Below the pieces are notes generated by a model. The model worked only from the letters and a program-made list of their open reading frames with translations. It was not told where the DNA came from and searched no databases. From Bacteroidota bacterium (lineage in GTDB: Bacteria > Bacteroidota > Bacteroidia > Chitinophagales > Saprospiraceae), in NCBI GenBank assembly GCA_030147525.1, contig JASBVF010000007.1:248001-312000 (forward strand): a stretch of DNA of 64,000 nucleotides, in the 5' to 3' direction. The translations under genes and the position numbers were made by a program. Below, piece after piece: positions 1-7,540 of this stretch; within the stretch, counting starts at the first letter, position 1; every line of letters begins with the position of its first letter.

Positions 1-586
1 TCGATTTTATATAAGGAGCGATTAAATCGTAGTACATGGTTTCTGCTTTGAGGGTAGCATCCAAAATAGCGAGATTTGTTTTGATCAAATCTTCATAATA
101 GTCCCTTTTTTTCAAATCTTGTTCGACGGTCGTGTAATAATGCCTCAGGTATCTCGCCAGATCAATGATTATTTCCGTAAACTCGTATTTTACAGCAGGC
201 GAAATGGTCTTTTTTGCCAATTCGAAGGCAGCATGCCTGGCTCCTCTTGCAACCAGCATCCTTACAGCCGCCACATTTCTGTTACAATTGAATACGGCTT
301 CCTGCGCATCATTAAAATCCGGTTTTTTCAGATCAATAAAAAAGAAAGTATTGACCAGGCGCTTGAAAAAGCCATTCCGGAAATTCCGGTATTGGGTGAA
401 GCTGCCGTTTTTATCCGGGCCAAAAAAATAACGGGCGGCATCATCGTCGGTGTTCAGTTTTCCAGCCTCCAGCAAGCCGTAGAACAATTCGTTGCGGTTG
501 GTAGAGTCGTCGTTGTAGCCAAGTATTTCAATCTGTTTGCGTTTGTGCCTGGTCACCAGGTAAATCAATTCTTTGAGGGCCTTCAT
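1..586 (-). CDS. hypothetical protein, 3' end beyond the left edge
   Basis: A reading frame is open on the minus strand from an ATG at 584-586 to the window edge without a stop, so the gene is partial. The visible ~195 residues begin MKALKELIYLVTRHKRK and are soluble, charged and probably mostly helical. There is no signal peptide or membrane segment. The middle part (FFIDLKKPDFNDAQEAVF, then VAAVRMLVARGARHAAFELA) looks like a helical-repeat scaffold, but I do not recognise the family. The plus-strand frames over this stretch are shadows. The open frame and the codon use support a real gene; its function is unknown. Confidence 0.75.
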   Translation of the reverse strand, partial: MKALKELIYLVTRHKRKQIEILGYNDDSTNRNELFYGLLEAGKLNTDDDAARYFFGPDKNGSFTQYRNFRNGFFKRLVNTFFFIDLKKPDFNDAQEAVFNCNRNVAAVRMLVARGARHAAFELAKKTISPAVKYEFTEIIIDLARYLRHYYTTVEQDLKKRDYYEDLIKTNLAILDATLKAETMYYDLIAPYIKS

Positions 587-740
587 AGAGCGTATTTCAG
601 TTTAGTAAGGAGTTACGAATTCTGCAACAAGGTACGGCTTTCCATTTACCGGCAAAAACGGTGGGGGGGGCATTCTGTAAATTTTTTTTCTGAATAAATA
701 TGCCAAAGATAATTAGCCTGGCAAGATGATTCTCAGTGTT

Positions 741-805
741 GAAATGCGGTGTTAGAAATCGTAGAAAGTGTCTTTGCGAGTGCCTGATTGGTGAGCGTAC
801 ATTTG
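741..805 (+). promoter_or_regulatory. promoter, diverged copy of the repeated upstream module
   Basis: The block AAATGCGGTGTTAGAAATC (742-760) and the adjoining AAAGTGTCTTTG match the start of the 180-base repeats at 980 and 6422. A -33 TTTG (773-776), 21 bases, and a perfect -7 element TACATTTG (798-805) follow. Only a six-codon frame (ATGAAAATCCTCTTTTGA, from 833) lies directly downstream. This may be a promoter whose gene has been lost, or one for a short RNA. Confidence 0.5.
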
Positions 806-979
806 CATCAACACCCGGTAAAACATAAAGCTATGAAAATCCTCTTTTGAAGAACAGCGGGTATTCCGGCTCTGCGAAAAAGTTCTTGGTGGCCGGATGC
901 CTTGTTTCAATGAAAATTCCGCTTTTTGACATATCCCGGGCTTGCTGCCGGACTGCGGACTGAAAGACTGCCGGACTTA

Positions 980-1159
980 AAAATGCGGTGTTAGAAATCA
1001 CACAAAGTGTCTTTGACTTTTGGCGGCGGAGAAAAGCATCTTTGCTGCATCAGAAACAACAAATTATCTGCTTCCTGTGAAACACTGAAAAGCTATGTAT
1101 CTCTGGCCAGAATAGATAGGGGCGGTTGCCGAAAAGCCCGATGATGAATAGAGTAGGCG
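980..1159 (+). repeat. 180-base promoter-leader repeat, copy A
   Basis: These 180 bases recur at 6422-6601 with only three differences. The repeat holds an upstream block (AAATGCGGTGTTAGAAATC), a promoter (TTTG 1012-1015, 21 bases, CATCTTTG 1037-1044) and about 115 bases of transcribed leader. The identity stops about 20 bases before the start codon of the next gene (1181). Both full copies precede a gene for a small exported protein, so this is a mobile or conserved expression module rather than a coding repeat. The leader holds a tiny frame (M-Y-L-W-P-E in A, M-C-L-W-P-E in B) in the context AAGCTATG. Confidence 0.85.
1012..1044 (+). promoter_or_regulatory. Bacteroidota-type promoter in repeat copy A
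   Basis: TTTG at 1012-1015, a 21-base spacer and CATCTTTG at 1037-1044 fit the TTTG / TAnnTTTG consensus with one mismatch. Transcription would start near 1052 and run through a leader of ~130 bases into the gene at 1181. Confidence 0.6.
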
Positions 1160-1180
1160 TTAAGCTTTAAAACTAAAACG

Positions 1181-1855
1181 ATGAAAAAATTAGTTTTACT
1201 TGTCGCATTGATAGGTTGTTTAACCTCTGCAAATGCACAAAACGTTAATCCTTATGATCAAATTGGAATTGATCATAATGCGGGGCTTAGGTATCTTCTT
1301 CCGCATTTGAATATTTGTATGGATCGTAGCACCGCTATTTCCGTTGCGAAACCTTTGTTGCAGAATTTTTTCTCCTCATCACAAATGGGTGGTTATGACA
1401 ATTGTACCCAATTCGAAAGTATTGAAGAAAGTCTTCTTTATTTGCGAAATAATTGCAGCGCTGAATTAAATAATGAAGTTGACATAGTTGTTAATTATGT
1501 CATGAATAATTTATCTGTTTCTTCCATTCAAACAAAAATGGATAACCAAATCAACAATGCAAATAACATTCGTAATTCAACAGAAAAGCAGAATTTTCTT
1601 GCCTTCCTTGCTGTAGTAAAGTATTCAGCAGAATTTTGGCTGCCTCTCGATTTAGGTGGAGAAAATGGATTGCAGTATATAGGTGCAAGTGGTGGTTGTA
1701 CAGACACACCCAATCTTCGAGCCATTAAGTGGTATAAAGTAATTTTACAAGATGCTTTGGGAACTGTTGTTGGCGGTGCTTTGGGAGGCCCTCCAGGTGC
1801 AGTAGCAGGCTTAGTAGCCCAGTCTGGAGGGGAGATTATTACACAGCTTCCTTAA
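1181..1855 (+). CDS. secreted protein with glycine-zipper C-terminus
   Basis: The 224-residue product starts with a clear signal peptide (MKKLVLLVALIGCLTSANAQ), so it is exported. The mature part has four to five cysteines spread over the chain and a helical middle. The last 35 residues contain a hydrophobic glycine-rich stretch (LGTVVGGALGGPPGAVAGL), typical of a membrane-inserting glycine zipper and reminiscent of class II bacteriocins or of Bacteroidota bacteriocin-like peptides. I do not recognise a named family. The gene is AT-rich compared with genes after 4.3 kb and is expressed from repeat copy A; a strong terminator follows at 1881. Confidence 0.8.
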   Translation: MKKLVLLVALIGCLTSANAQNVNPYDQIGIDHNAGLRYLLPHLNICMDRSTAISVAKPLLQNFFSSSQMGGYDNCTQFESIEESLLYLRNNCSAELNNEVDIVVNYVMNNLSVSSIQTKMDNQINNANNIRNSTEKQNFLAFLAVVKYSAEFWLPLDLGGENGLQYIGASGGCTDTPNLRAIKWYKVILQDALGTVVGGALGGPPGAVAGLVAQSGGEIITQLP

Positions 1856-1880
1856 TAAATGCTTTTGATTAGTTTTAAAT

Positions 1881-1938
1881 AAAATCCTTGGTTGGTTTTG
1901 TTGAGTTGATTTCAATAAAATAAACCAAGGATTTTTTC
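1881..1938 (+). terminator. rho-independent terminator
   Basis: A perfect 13-base stem (1881-1893 with 1923-1935, AAAATCCTTGGTT and its complement) ends in a T run. It lies 25 bases after the stop codon of the gene at 1181. Confidence 0.85.
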
Positions 1939-2098
1939 TACTCAATTTTTCATTTCTAACGATAAACATTAGAGATTATTCTGAAATTAGGTTTTGGGCA
2001 TTAGTTATTTCATAATGATTTGAAAAACAAATGATTATGAAATTTCTAAGTACAAATTTCCTGATTTCCAATAAAGTCTATTAAATCCAGATTCAATC

Positions 2099-2299
2099 AT
2101 GAAATCAATAAAAGTACAAATTTGGGTCATTGTTCTCATGTGGGTTCTTGTTTTTTTCTTTCTGAGCACAATCCTTTCAATGACAGAGAGTTTACAGGAT
2201 TTCTTAAATCTATTTTTGACAAAAAGATTTCTCGTCAATCTGATCATAGGAGTTTTTATGGGATTTGTAATTGTGAAATTTTCACGTTCAAATAACTAA
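2099..2299 (+). CDS. small two-helix membrane protein
   Basis: The 66-residue frame encodes two hydrophobic helices (about residues 7-27 and 44-60) separated by a polar linker, with the basic end FSRSNN. It has no recognisable family. The overlapping minus-strand frame at 2035-2247 lacks such a pattern and is taken as a shadow. The gene stands alone between a terminator and the barrel gene at 2400. Confidence 0.45.
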   Translation: MKSIKVQIWVIVLMWVLVFFFLSTILSMTESLQDFLNLFLTKRFLVNLIIGVFMGFVIVKFSRSNN

Positions 2300-2399
2300 T
2301 CGATTTTTTATACTATACTCGCAAAGCACTTTTTGGCAAGTATAAAAGGATATTGATGCATTTATGCTCCAACAAGTTTGTTTTAATCAATTAATTCAC

Positions 2400-3053
2400 A
2401 TGAAAAAATTATTATTACTGATCCAGGTTTTCGCTCTTTGGCATCCTGCCTTTTCTCAAAGCCGGCAGCATATGCCCCATGCGCTTCAATTAACTGCTGC
2501 AAGATCTTTCCATGGAACGGGAGACCTTAGCGGAATGTCCTTCGATGTTTCTTATGAATATTCATTTTCAAGAAGGTTGGACCTGACAAATGGACTGACC
2601 ACAACCATCCACGCAGGAAAGGATAATAAGACCCAATTCATTATTTCCGAACCTAATCAGCCCGATAAAATATTCGAGACACCTGACCAGAGCCTTCTTC
2701 GGTATACTACGGCAGGAATACAGTTAACTTCAGTTTTGAATTTTAACTTTATTGCCTTGCCAAAACATAAAATCAGGTTAGGGTGCGGGCCAGTTTTACG
2801 GTATGAATCCTCATCTACTCCCAAAGCATGGGGCTATACTTTTATTCCTGCAGAAAATCCACTTCCTGAATACACTTTCAATGAATATGGCGGTCTTCAC
2901 CAATTATCTGTTGGGTATAACTTAGGGCTGAGCTATCTTTTTCAAATTTCTTCACATTATCAAATGGGAGTCAAGGCTAATTTTCAGAATGATACAAATG
3001 GGTCAGTGATAACGAATTTGGGGTTGGTAATTGGAAGATATATGCAGTTTTAG
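2400..3053 (+). CDS. predicted outer-membrane beta-barrel protein
   Basis: The chosen ATG (2400) starts a signal peptide (MKKLLLLIQVFALWHPAFSQ); an upstream in-frame ATG at 2364 would bury it. The mature part of ~197 residues has alternating polar and hydrophobic strands (for example VSYEYSFSRRLDL, GIQLTSVLNFNFI, IRLGCGPVLRYES) and ends YMQF. An aromatic last residue is typical of barrels inserted by the Bam machinery. No named family is recognised, and ligand and role are unknown. Confidence 0.75.
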   Translation: MKKLLLLIQVFALWHPAFSQSRQHMPHALQLTAARSFHGTGDLSGMSFDVSYEYSFSRRLDLTNGLTTTIHAGKDNKTQFIISEPNQPDKIFETPDQSLLRYTTAGIQLTSVLNFNFIALPKHKIRLGCGPVLRYESSSTPKAWGYTFIPAENPLPEYTFNEYGGLHQLSVGYNLGLSYLFQISSHYQMGVKANFQNDTNGSVITNLGLVIGRYMQF

Positions 3054-3165
3054 TCTGAATATGGATCTACCCTTCATTGCAGGCACGTTTGCTCTAAAAT
3101 CTGCCTAATTCAAGTTTCTCATTTCTCAATTTCATGCCTATAATTTTATAAAATCGAAAAATACA

Positions 3166-4293
3166 ATGAAATTATTCTCTCATATAATCGCTCTGTTATT
3201 ATTCCCCTTTTCACTAATTGCTCAAATAGCATTTGATAATATCAAAGCACCTGAATTACAAATTAATGCATGGATGGATGTCGAGCCAGCCTTAAAAGAT
3301 AAAACCATCATTCTCGAATTCTGGGCCACCTGGTGTGGCGGCTGTATCGAGGCCATTCCTCATATAAATGAAATGGCTGAAAAATATGGCAATGAGGATG
3401 TTATTTTCATCTCTATGAATTCTTTTGACAAAAAGGAAAAAATTGAAAAATTTCTGCAAAAAACAAAAATGTCAACCTATATCGCAATGGATGACGAAAT
3501 GAAAACCTACAATGATTTTAATGTTGGCGCTATGCCTAAGACGTACTTGATCGATAAAAATGGCCTGTTAAGATGGCAGGGAGTACCCGGTCTTGTAACC
3601 GATGAGTTCATGCAGTCCTATTTGGAAAAGAACGAGATATTGGTTCATAAGGTGATGGAAAATCCATTGCTGTATTCACTAAACATCTCTTTGACAAAGG
3701 ATAGGTCCATATCTAATGTAAGCGCAATCGATGGAGATAAATTCGGATTCATCTGGCGAAACAGGGGAATTACGGATGTTATTTATCAATCCTATTCTTT
3801 CATAGGAAAAGAGGCGTATGAATTCCGCATGGAAGGCAAAATACCGTTAGAGCCAGCGCTTGATATTAAGCTGTTGGCAGATCAATCTATCAACAAAGAA
3901 TTTGTCTTTAATGATGTTGTCGATAAACTATCGGGAATGTTTGGTTTTTCCATAAAAGATACAATCGAGGAGATGGAGATTTGGCATCTGAACATTACAG
4001 ATGAGAATCTATTAAACCAGGCAAAATCAGCTGGTCAAGAAGCAGATTTTTCATTTGAAGAAACCCGGAACGAATGGAAGTTAAAAAATTGCGAAGCATA
4101 CCGGATGATTGGAACAATAAAGCAATTATCCGAAAAAATAATAAAATCAGAATTCAATGGAGTTACAAAATATGATCTGGTCTTACCCACAGGCGATTTG
4201 AACTTACTCATAAAAGTTCTGAAGGAACAATACGGTTTAAGTTTAGAAATGAAATCTGAAGATGTAAAAGTGCGAATTATCAGATTCAAATAA
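3166..4293 (+). CDS. exported thioredoxin-like (TlpA-type) protein with DUF3738-like C-terminus
   Basis: A signal peptide (residues 1-20) is followed by a thioredoxin/TlpA fold with the redox motif WCGGC (FWATWCGGCIEAIP, about residues 57-70) and the cis-proline region GAMPKTYLID. It should act in the periplasm as a thiol reductase or oxidoreductase. After about residue 160 comes a second domain of ~200 residues, whose last third (YDLVLPTGDLNLLIKVLKEQ, then SEDVKVRII) resembles DUF3738 (TIGR03435). The N-terminal assignment is firm; the C-terminal one is from pattern memory. The gene is monocistronic or loosely linked to 4323. Confidence 0.8.
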   Translation: MKLFSHIIALLLFPFSLIAQIAFDNIKAPELQINAWMDVEPALKDKTIILEFWATWCGGCIEAIPHINEMAEKYGNEDVIFISMNSFDKKEKIEKFLQKTKMSTYIAMDDEMKTYNDFNVGAMPKTYLIDKNGLLRWQGVPGLVTDEFMQSYLEKNEILVHKVMENPLLYSLNISLTKDRSISNVSAIDGDKFGFIWRNRGITDVIYQSYSFIGKEAYEFRMEGKIPLEPALDIKLLADQSINKEFVFNDVVDKLSGMFGFSIKDTIEEMEIWHLNITDENLLNQAKSAGQEADFSFEETRNEWKLKNCEAYRMIGTIKQLSEKIIKSEFNGVTKYDLVLPTGDLNLLIKVLKEQYGLSLEMKSEDVKVRIIRFK

Positions 4294-4322
4294 CCTTATG
4301 AAAGCATTTAAAATAATCAGCT

Positions 4323-4763
4323 ATGAAAACCACCACCCTCCAATTAATGCTATTCGTATGCACCGTCCAATCATTCGGTTTCACCACCCATTCGCCGCCG
4401 GTAACCGACACGGTTATCATCCAATTCAAAACCGGCGCCGGGGTGGATTGCCGCAACAGCAGCCGTGAATGCCTTTGGGCACAAACAGTCACTACCGGCG
4501 AGGTGCCGGATGAGGCTTCCGAAGCCATCGCTAAAGCCTGGTTCGACGGAGCGGGCCGCTTCGTGCTGGAAATTACCCAGGCTCTGAAGCCCGGAATTTC
4601 CGGCGAACTGCAAAGCGGCTCCTTCCGCCTGGACGGCGATATTCCGCTTCCCGGCGAATTACTTTTCAACCTGAACAAACAGGGCCAAACGATAATCCTC
4701 CGGGCCGGAGAATACCCCGTATCCAGGCAATTCAATGGCAATTATCGCATTGTTTTTCAATGA
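4323..4763 (+). CDS. small secreted protein, paralogue of the 5981 product
   Basis: The 146-residue product has a short signal peptide (cleavage near SFG-FTTHS). The core has a Cys pair (VDCRNSSREC) and a long acidic, hydrophobic-alternating stretch. Its end, GEYPVSRQFNGNYRIVF, matches the end of the protein at 5981 (GAYPAIKSTEFIVVSF). The two are probably distant paralogues flanking the coiled-coil gene at 4831. Function is unknown. The higher GC content relative to the gene before marks a change in base composition at about 4.3 kb. Confidence 0.75.
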   Translation: MKTTTLQLMLFVCTVQSFGFTTHSPPVTDTVIIQFKTGAGVDCRNSSRECLWAQTVTTGEVPDEASEAIAKAWFDGAGRFVLEITQALKPGISGELQSGSFRLDGDIPLPGELLFNLNKQGQTIILRAGEYPVSRQFNGNYRIVFQ

Positions 4764-4772
4764 TTTATAAAA

Positions 4773-4817
4773 CGATGCCCTGCTGACATTTCCTCCTGAA
4801 ATGCCGGCAGGGCATCG
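4773..4817. terminator. hairpin between co-directional genes
   Basis: An 11-base perfect stem (CGATGCCCTGC at 4773-4783, its complement at 4807-4817) contains an inner stem CATTTC/GAAATG. There is no T run, so it may be an attenuator or mRNA-stabilising hairpin rather than a classical terminator. Confidence 0.5.
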
Positions 4818-4830
4818 AAAATGAATGGCT

Positions 4831-5997
4831 ATGAAAACAGCATCCTTCCTACTGGGCTGCCTCCTGTTTTGCGTTCCAGCTTTCGTAACAGGGGCAGGCG
4901 ACACCCTTGAAATTTATACACTCCTGATGCAAGCCGAAACGGAACTCCATACGCTGCAACTGGAAAACCGGGAGGCTGAGTCAAAACTGACGGAAGAGCT
5001 GGCGGCGGTGAACGAACTGCTTTCCTCCTTCAACGCTGCCACCGACCCAGCCGAATACCTTTGGGCTTTGCAGCGCAAACTGCAACTCAGGGATGCAATG
5101 GACACCCTCGATGAAATGTACCAGCTCGGCATGGCCAAAGCCCGCTACCGCAAGGGGCTGGAGCTGATCAAAATCATGTATGAAAAAGTGCTGGGCCTCG
5201 ATCATCATTTCACCTCGCTGAAAACCTATCAAAATATTGCGCAGCTTTCCAATCCGAATAACTACCCGGAGTTTCAGCAGACGCAGGACCTGATCAAAGA
5301 GCGCCTGAAAAAGAACAATGCCGTGCAACTGCCCAACCTCCTGACGGCCAACCCTTTGATCTCCGCCACTTTCTCGCTCGTCGCTTCATTCGTGGGCGAC
5401 GGCGAACCGAAAAGCAAGGAAAAAGACCTGGAAAAAATCGCCTGCATCCTTGATTTCACCGTGCAGATGCACACCGACCTCAACCTGATTTATTACGAAA
5501 CAGAATTTTTGAAAGAAAGCAACAACAACCTGAAGACCGGCTGCATCCAGCTTTTCAGGGACTACGCCAAAATCATCGGTTACAAAGTGGAACTCGACGT
5601 TTGCCGCAGCAGCGACGATTGGGAAGCCGTCTATGACCTGCTCGACGATTACATCCTGAAACTGGAAGCCGCTGCCACCAAAAGCAGGGACGATCCCGCC
5701 GCCAACCGGGAACTAATGAAGGGCATCGCCAACCTCGAATTTTCCATTGACCGCCTGCTCGACTTTCTCGACAAGTACAACACTTTCATCGGGCAGGGCG
5801 AAAAGTATTACCAGAAGTTCGAGGTCATCGCCTCCAACTACCCCAACCAGGCCGCCTGCGCCGGACAACTCCCGGCCCAATACGCCACCCTGAAACAGGA
5901 CATTAAATTTTCCATCGAAAAATTCCGGGAAGCATACAACATCGCCGAGCTGACCGGCTCCAAACTTAAAGATTTGCTTTATGGAACCAATAATTAG
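4831..5997 (+). CDS. exported coiled-coil protein
   Basis: The start at 4831 gives a clean signal peptide (MKTASFLLGCLLFCVPAFVTGAG); ATGs at 4821 and 4825 are less likely. The 388-residue chain is almost entirely helical with a strong coiled coil right after cleavage (LMQAETELHTLQLENREAES) and further amphipathic helices to the end. Two or three cysteines occur in the middle and near the C-terminus. I recognise no family. The stop codon overlaps the start of the next gene (5981) by 17 bases, so the two are translated together and may interact. Confidence 0.8.
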   Translation: MKTASFLLGCLLFCVPAFVTGAGDTLEIYTLLMQAETELHTLQLENREAESKLTEELAAVNELLSSFNAATDPAEYLWALQRKLQLRDAMDTLDEMYQLGMAKARYRKGLELIKIMYEKVLGLDHHFTSLKTYQNIAQLSNPNNYPEFQQTQDLIKERLKKNNAVQLPNLLTANPLISATFSLVASFVGDGEPKSKEKDLEKIACILDFTVQMHTDLNLIYYETEFLKESNNNLKTGCIQLFRDYAKIIGYKVELDVCRSSDDWEAVYDLLDDYILKLEAAATKSRDDPAANRELMKGIANLEFSIDRLLDFLDKYNTFIGQGEKYYQKFEVIASNYPNQAACAGQLPAQYATLKQDIKFSIEKFREAYNIAELTGSKLKDLLYGTNN

Positions 5998-6418
5998 TCA
6001 ATCAGTCCTTCAGCCGGCAGTCCGGCAGTCCTTTCACCGGGAAATTCAAAGACTGACGGGTGTGCCCGTGGAAGTCACGCTGGGTAACCCCGCCAAAGAT
6101 TGCCAGCATTTCGGCATTTGCCGGATTGATCTGGCGGCACCGCCGTTTCAGGATGCCTTTCTGCCATGCGGCTGTCGGAGAGTATTTGCTGTTATCAGAA
6201 GCCAGGATGGTGCAGTCGTGGAGTTATTTTTTCCAAAAAAGCAGCTTCCCGAAGCCATTTCCCGGCGGTATTTTTCGGATGATATATTTATAGTGGAGAC
6301 TGCTTACCGGCTTTCGGCAGCCATAAATGCAGCGCTTGGTTTGGAAAATTTCACAATAAAACCAGGGGCCTATCCGGCGATAAAAAGTACGGAGTTTATA
6401 GTGGTGTCTTTTGGTTGA
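5981..6418 (+). CDS. small protein of unknown function, overlaps the 4831 gene
   Basis: The 145-residue product has no signal peptide from the ATG used. It carries a CxHxGxC-like cluster (DCQHFGIC) and a CGC (about residues 41-66), then alpha/beta sequence ending in the GAYP...FIVVSF motif shared with the 4323 product. The 17-base overlap with the upstream gene suggests translational coupling. Function is unknown. It ends four bases before repeat copy B. Confidence 0.65.
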   Translation: MEPIISQSVLQPAVRQSFHREIQRLTGVPVEVTLGNPAKDCQHFGICRIDLAAPPFQDAFLPCGCRRVFAVIRSQDGAVVELFFPKKQLPEAISRRYFSDDIFIVETAYRLSAAINAALGLENFTIKPGAYPAIKSTEFIVVSFG

Positions 6419-6421
6419 TAT

Positions 6422-6601
6422 AAAATGCGGTGTTAGAAATCACACAAAGTGTCTTTGACTTTTGGCGGCGGAGAGAAGCATCTTTGCTGCATCAGAAATA
6501 ACAAATTATCTGCTTCCTGTGAAACACTGAAAAGCTATGTGTCTCTGGCCAGAATAGATAGGGGCGGTTGCCGAAAAGCCCGATGATGAATAGAGTAGGC
6601 G
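6422..6601 (+). repeat. 180-base promoter-leader repeat, copy B
   Basis: This is the second full copy of the repeat at 980-1159, with 177 of 180 bases identical. It begins four bases after the previous stop codon and ends 19 bases before the next start. It carries the same promoter (TTTG 6454-6457, 21 bases, CATCTTTG 6479-6486). The near identity over non-coding sequence suggests recent duplication or gene conversion. Confidence 0.85.
6454..6486 (+). promoter_or_regulatory. Bacteroidota-type promoter in repeat copy B
   Basis: TTTG, a 21-base spacer and CATCTTTG lie at the same places as in copy A. The leader to the gene at 6621 is about 125 bases. Confidence 0.6.
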
Positions 6602-6620
6602 ATTCTTTAACTTGACATTT

Positions 6621-7310
6621 ATGAAAACCTTACTTTTTGTCCTTGTTATTTCCTCAACTGCGCTGATTTGCTCAAACAATAAAGAGGCACGTTTTGACCT
6701 TCAACAATTTGCTACCCAGGAAGGAGCCGAGTACTATCAAAGTAATGCTCAGCTTGTGGTAAGTTCGGAAGGTTTTACAAGAATTATTGTGCCTGAACCG
6801 TCAAATCCAGCGCTGTTGGGGTTCATGTTTTGGTTGCAGGGCGCCAATGTAGATGCAAATTCTTTTCGGTCGGGAGAAATAGTATATGGCAATGGTTTTT
6901 TGATTTTCAGAGATAATAATGCCCAGAATTTGACACTATTTGCTCTTTCTAACCAGTATGCCGAAGTTGCAGCAAAAGTTCCGGCTACCCAGGTTGTGAC
7001 ATCCGCTCAAGGGTTTGGACTCAGTAAAATTAGTTTTAAAGGCTCCAATCTTGGCTATGATAACTTTGTAGCCAATTATCTGGCTGGTAATATCGATATA
7101 GCTGCCGCTCAAATTCCTTGTAAAAATGGCGGAGAACCTGCTTGTAATAATGGAGGGTGCGGCGCTGTAGAGTGTTCTGCAGACAGCGGAGTAGCAGGTT
7201 ATGATCCGGGTTGTAGTGTCAAGTGCGCTGATGGATACTATGCCTGCTGTCACACATCTTCCAGTTGTGGTTGTTTTGCAAAGACCTGTTGTAATACTGC
7301 ACGGGAATAA
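6621..7310 (+). CDS. secreted protein with cysteine-rich C-terminal domain
   Basis: The ATG at 6621 is preferred over a TTG nine bases upstream. The product is 229 residues, with a signal-like N-terminus (MKTLLFVLVISSTALICS) that may carry a lipobox. Residues ~20-165 form a beta-rich domain without cysteine. The last ~65 residues hold twelve cysteines (including CGAVEC, CSVKC, ACCH, CGCF, TCC), as in disulfide-knotted secreted domains. I recognise no family. It is expressed from repeat copy B and ends at a strong terminator. A secreted effector, binding protein or structural role is possible but not shown. Confidence 0.75.
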   Translation: MKTLLFVLVISSTALICSNNKEARFDLQQFATQEGAEYYQSNAQLVVSSEGFTRIIVPEPSNPALLGFMFWLQGANVDANSFRSGEIVYGNGFLIFRDNNAQNLTLFALSNQYAEVAAKVPATQVVTSAQGFGLSKISFKGSNLGYDNFVANYLAGNIDIAAAQIPCKNGGEPACNNGGCGAVECSADSGVAGYDPGCSVKCADGYYACCHTSSSCGCFAKTCCNTARE

Positions 7311-7356
7311 AAAGTGCTCAGCACCAGGATCTGTTATAGTTTTAAAGTAACAAAAT

Positions 7357-7400
7357 CATGAGTCATCTTACCCTGTGTGCGGCGACTCATGTTTTTTTTA
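7357..7400 (+). terminator. rho-independent terminator
   Basis: The stem CATGAGTC (7357-7364) pairs with GACTCATG (7384-7391) and is followed by nine T residues. It serves the gene at 6621. Confidence 0.75.
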
Positions 7401-7540
7401 CCATTTGCTGGAATTACTCCCGAACCGGTTGAAGGCTGTACGGAAATCAGAGAAAACATCACCGGGAAGTCGAACTTCCTACCCGGTAAATCTGGCATCG
7501 TGTTCACCTGGCGTAGTTTGAAAAAGTTGAAAAAACTGCC

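Noticed and set aside
2035-2247. A 70-residue minus-strand frame
   Set aside because: It overlaps the two-helix membrane protein gene at 2099, which has the better protein pattern.
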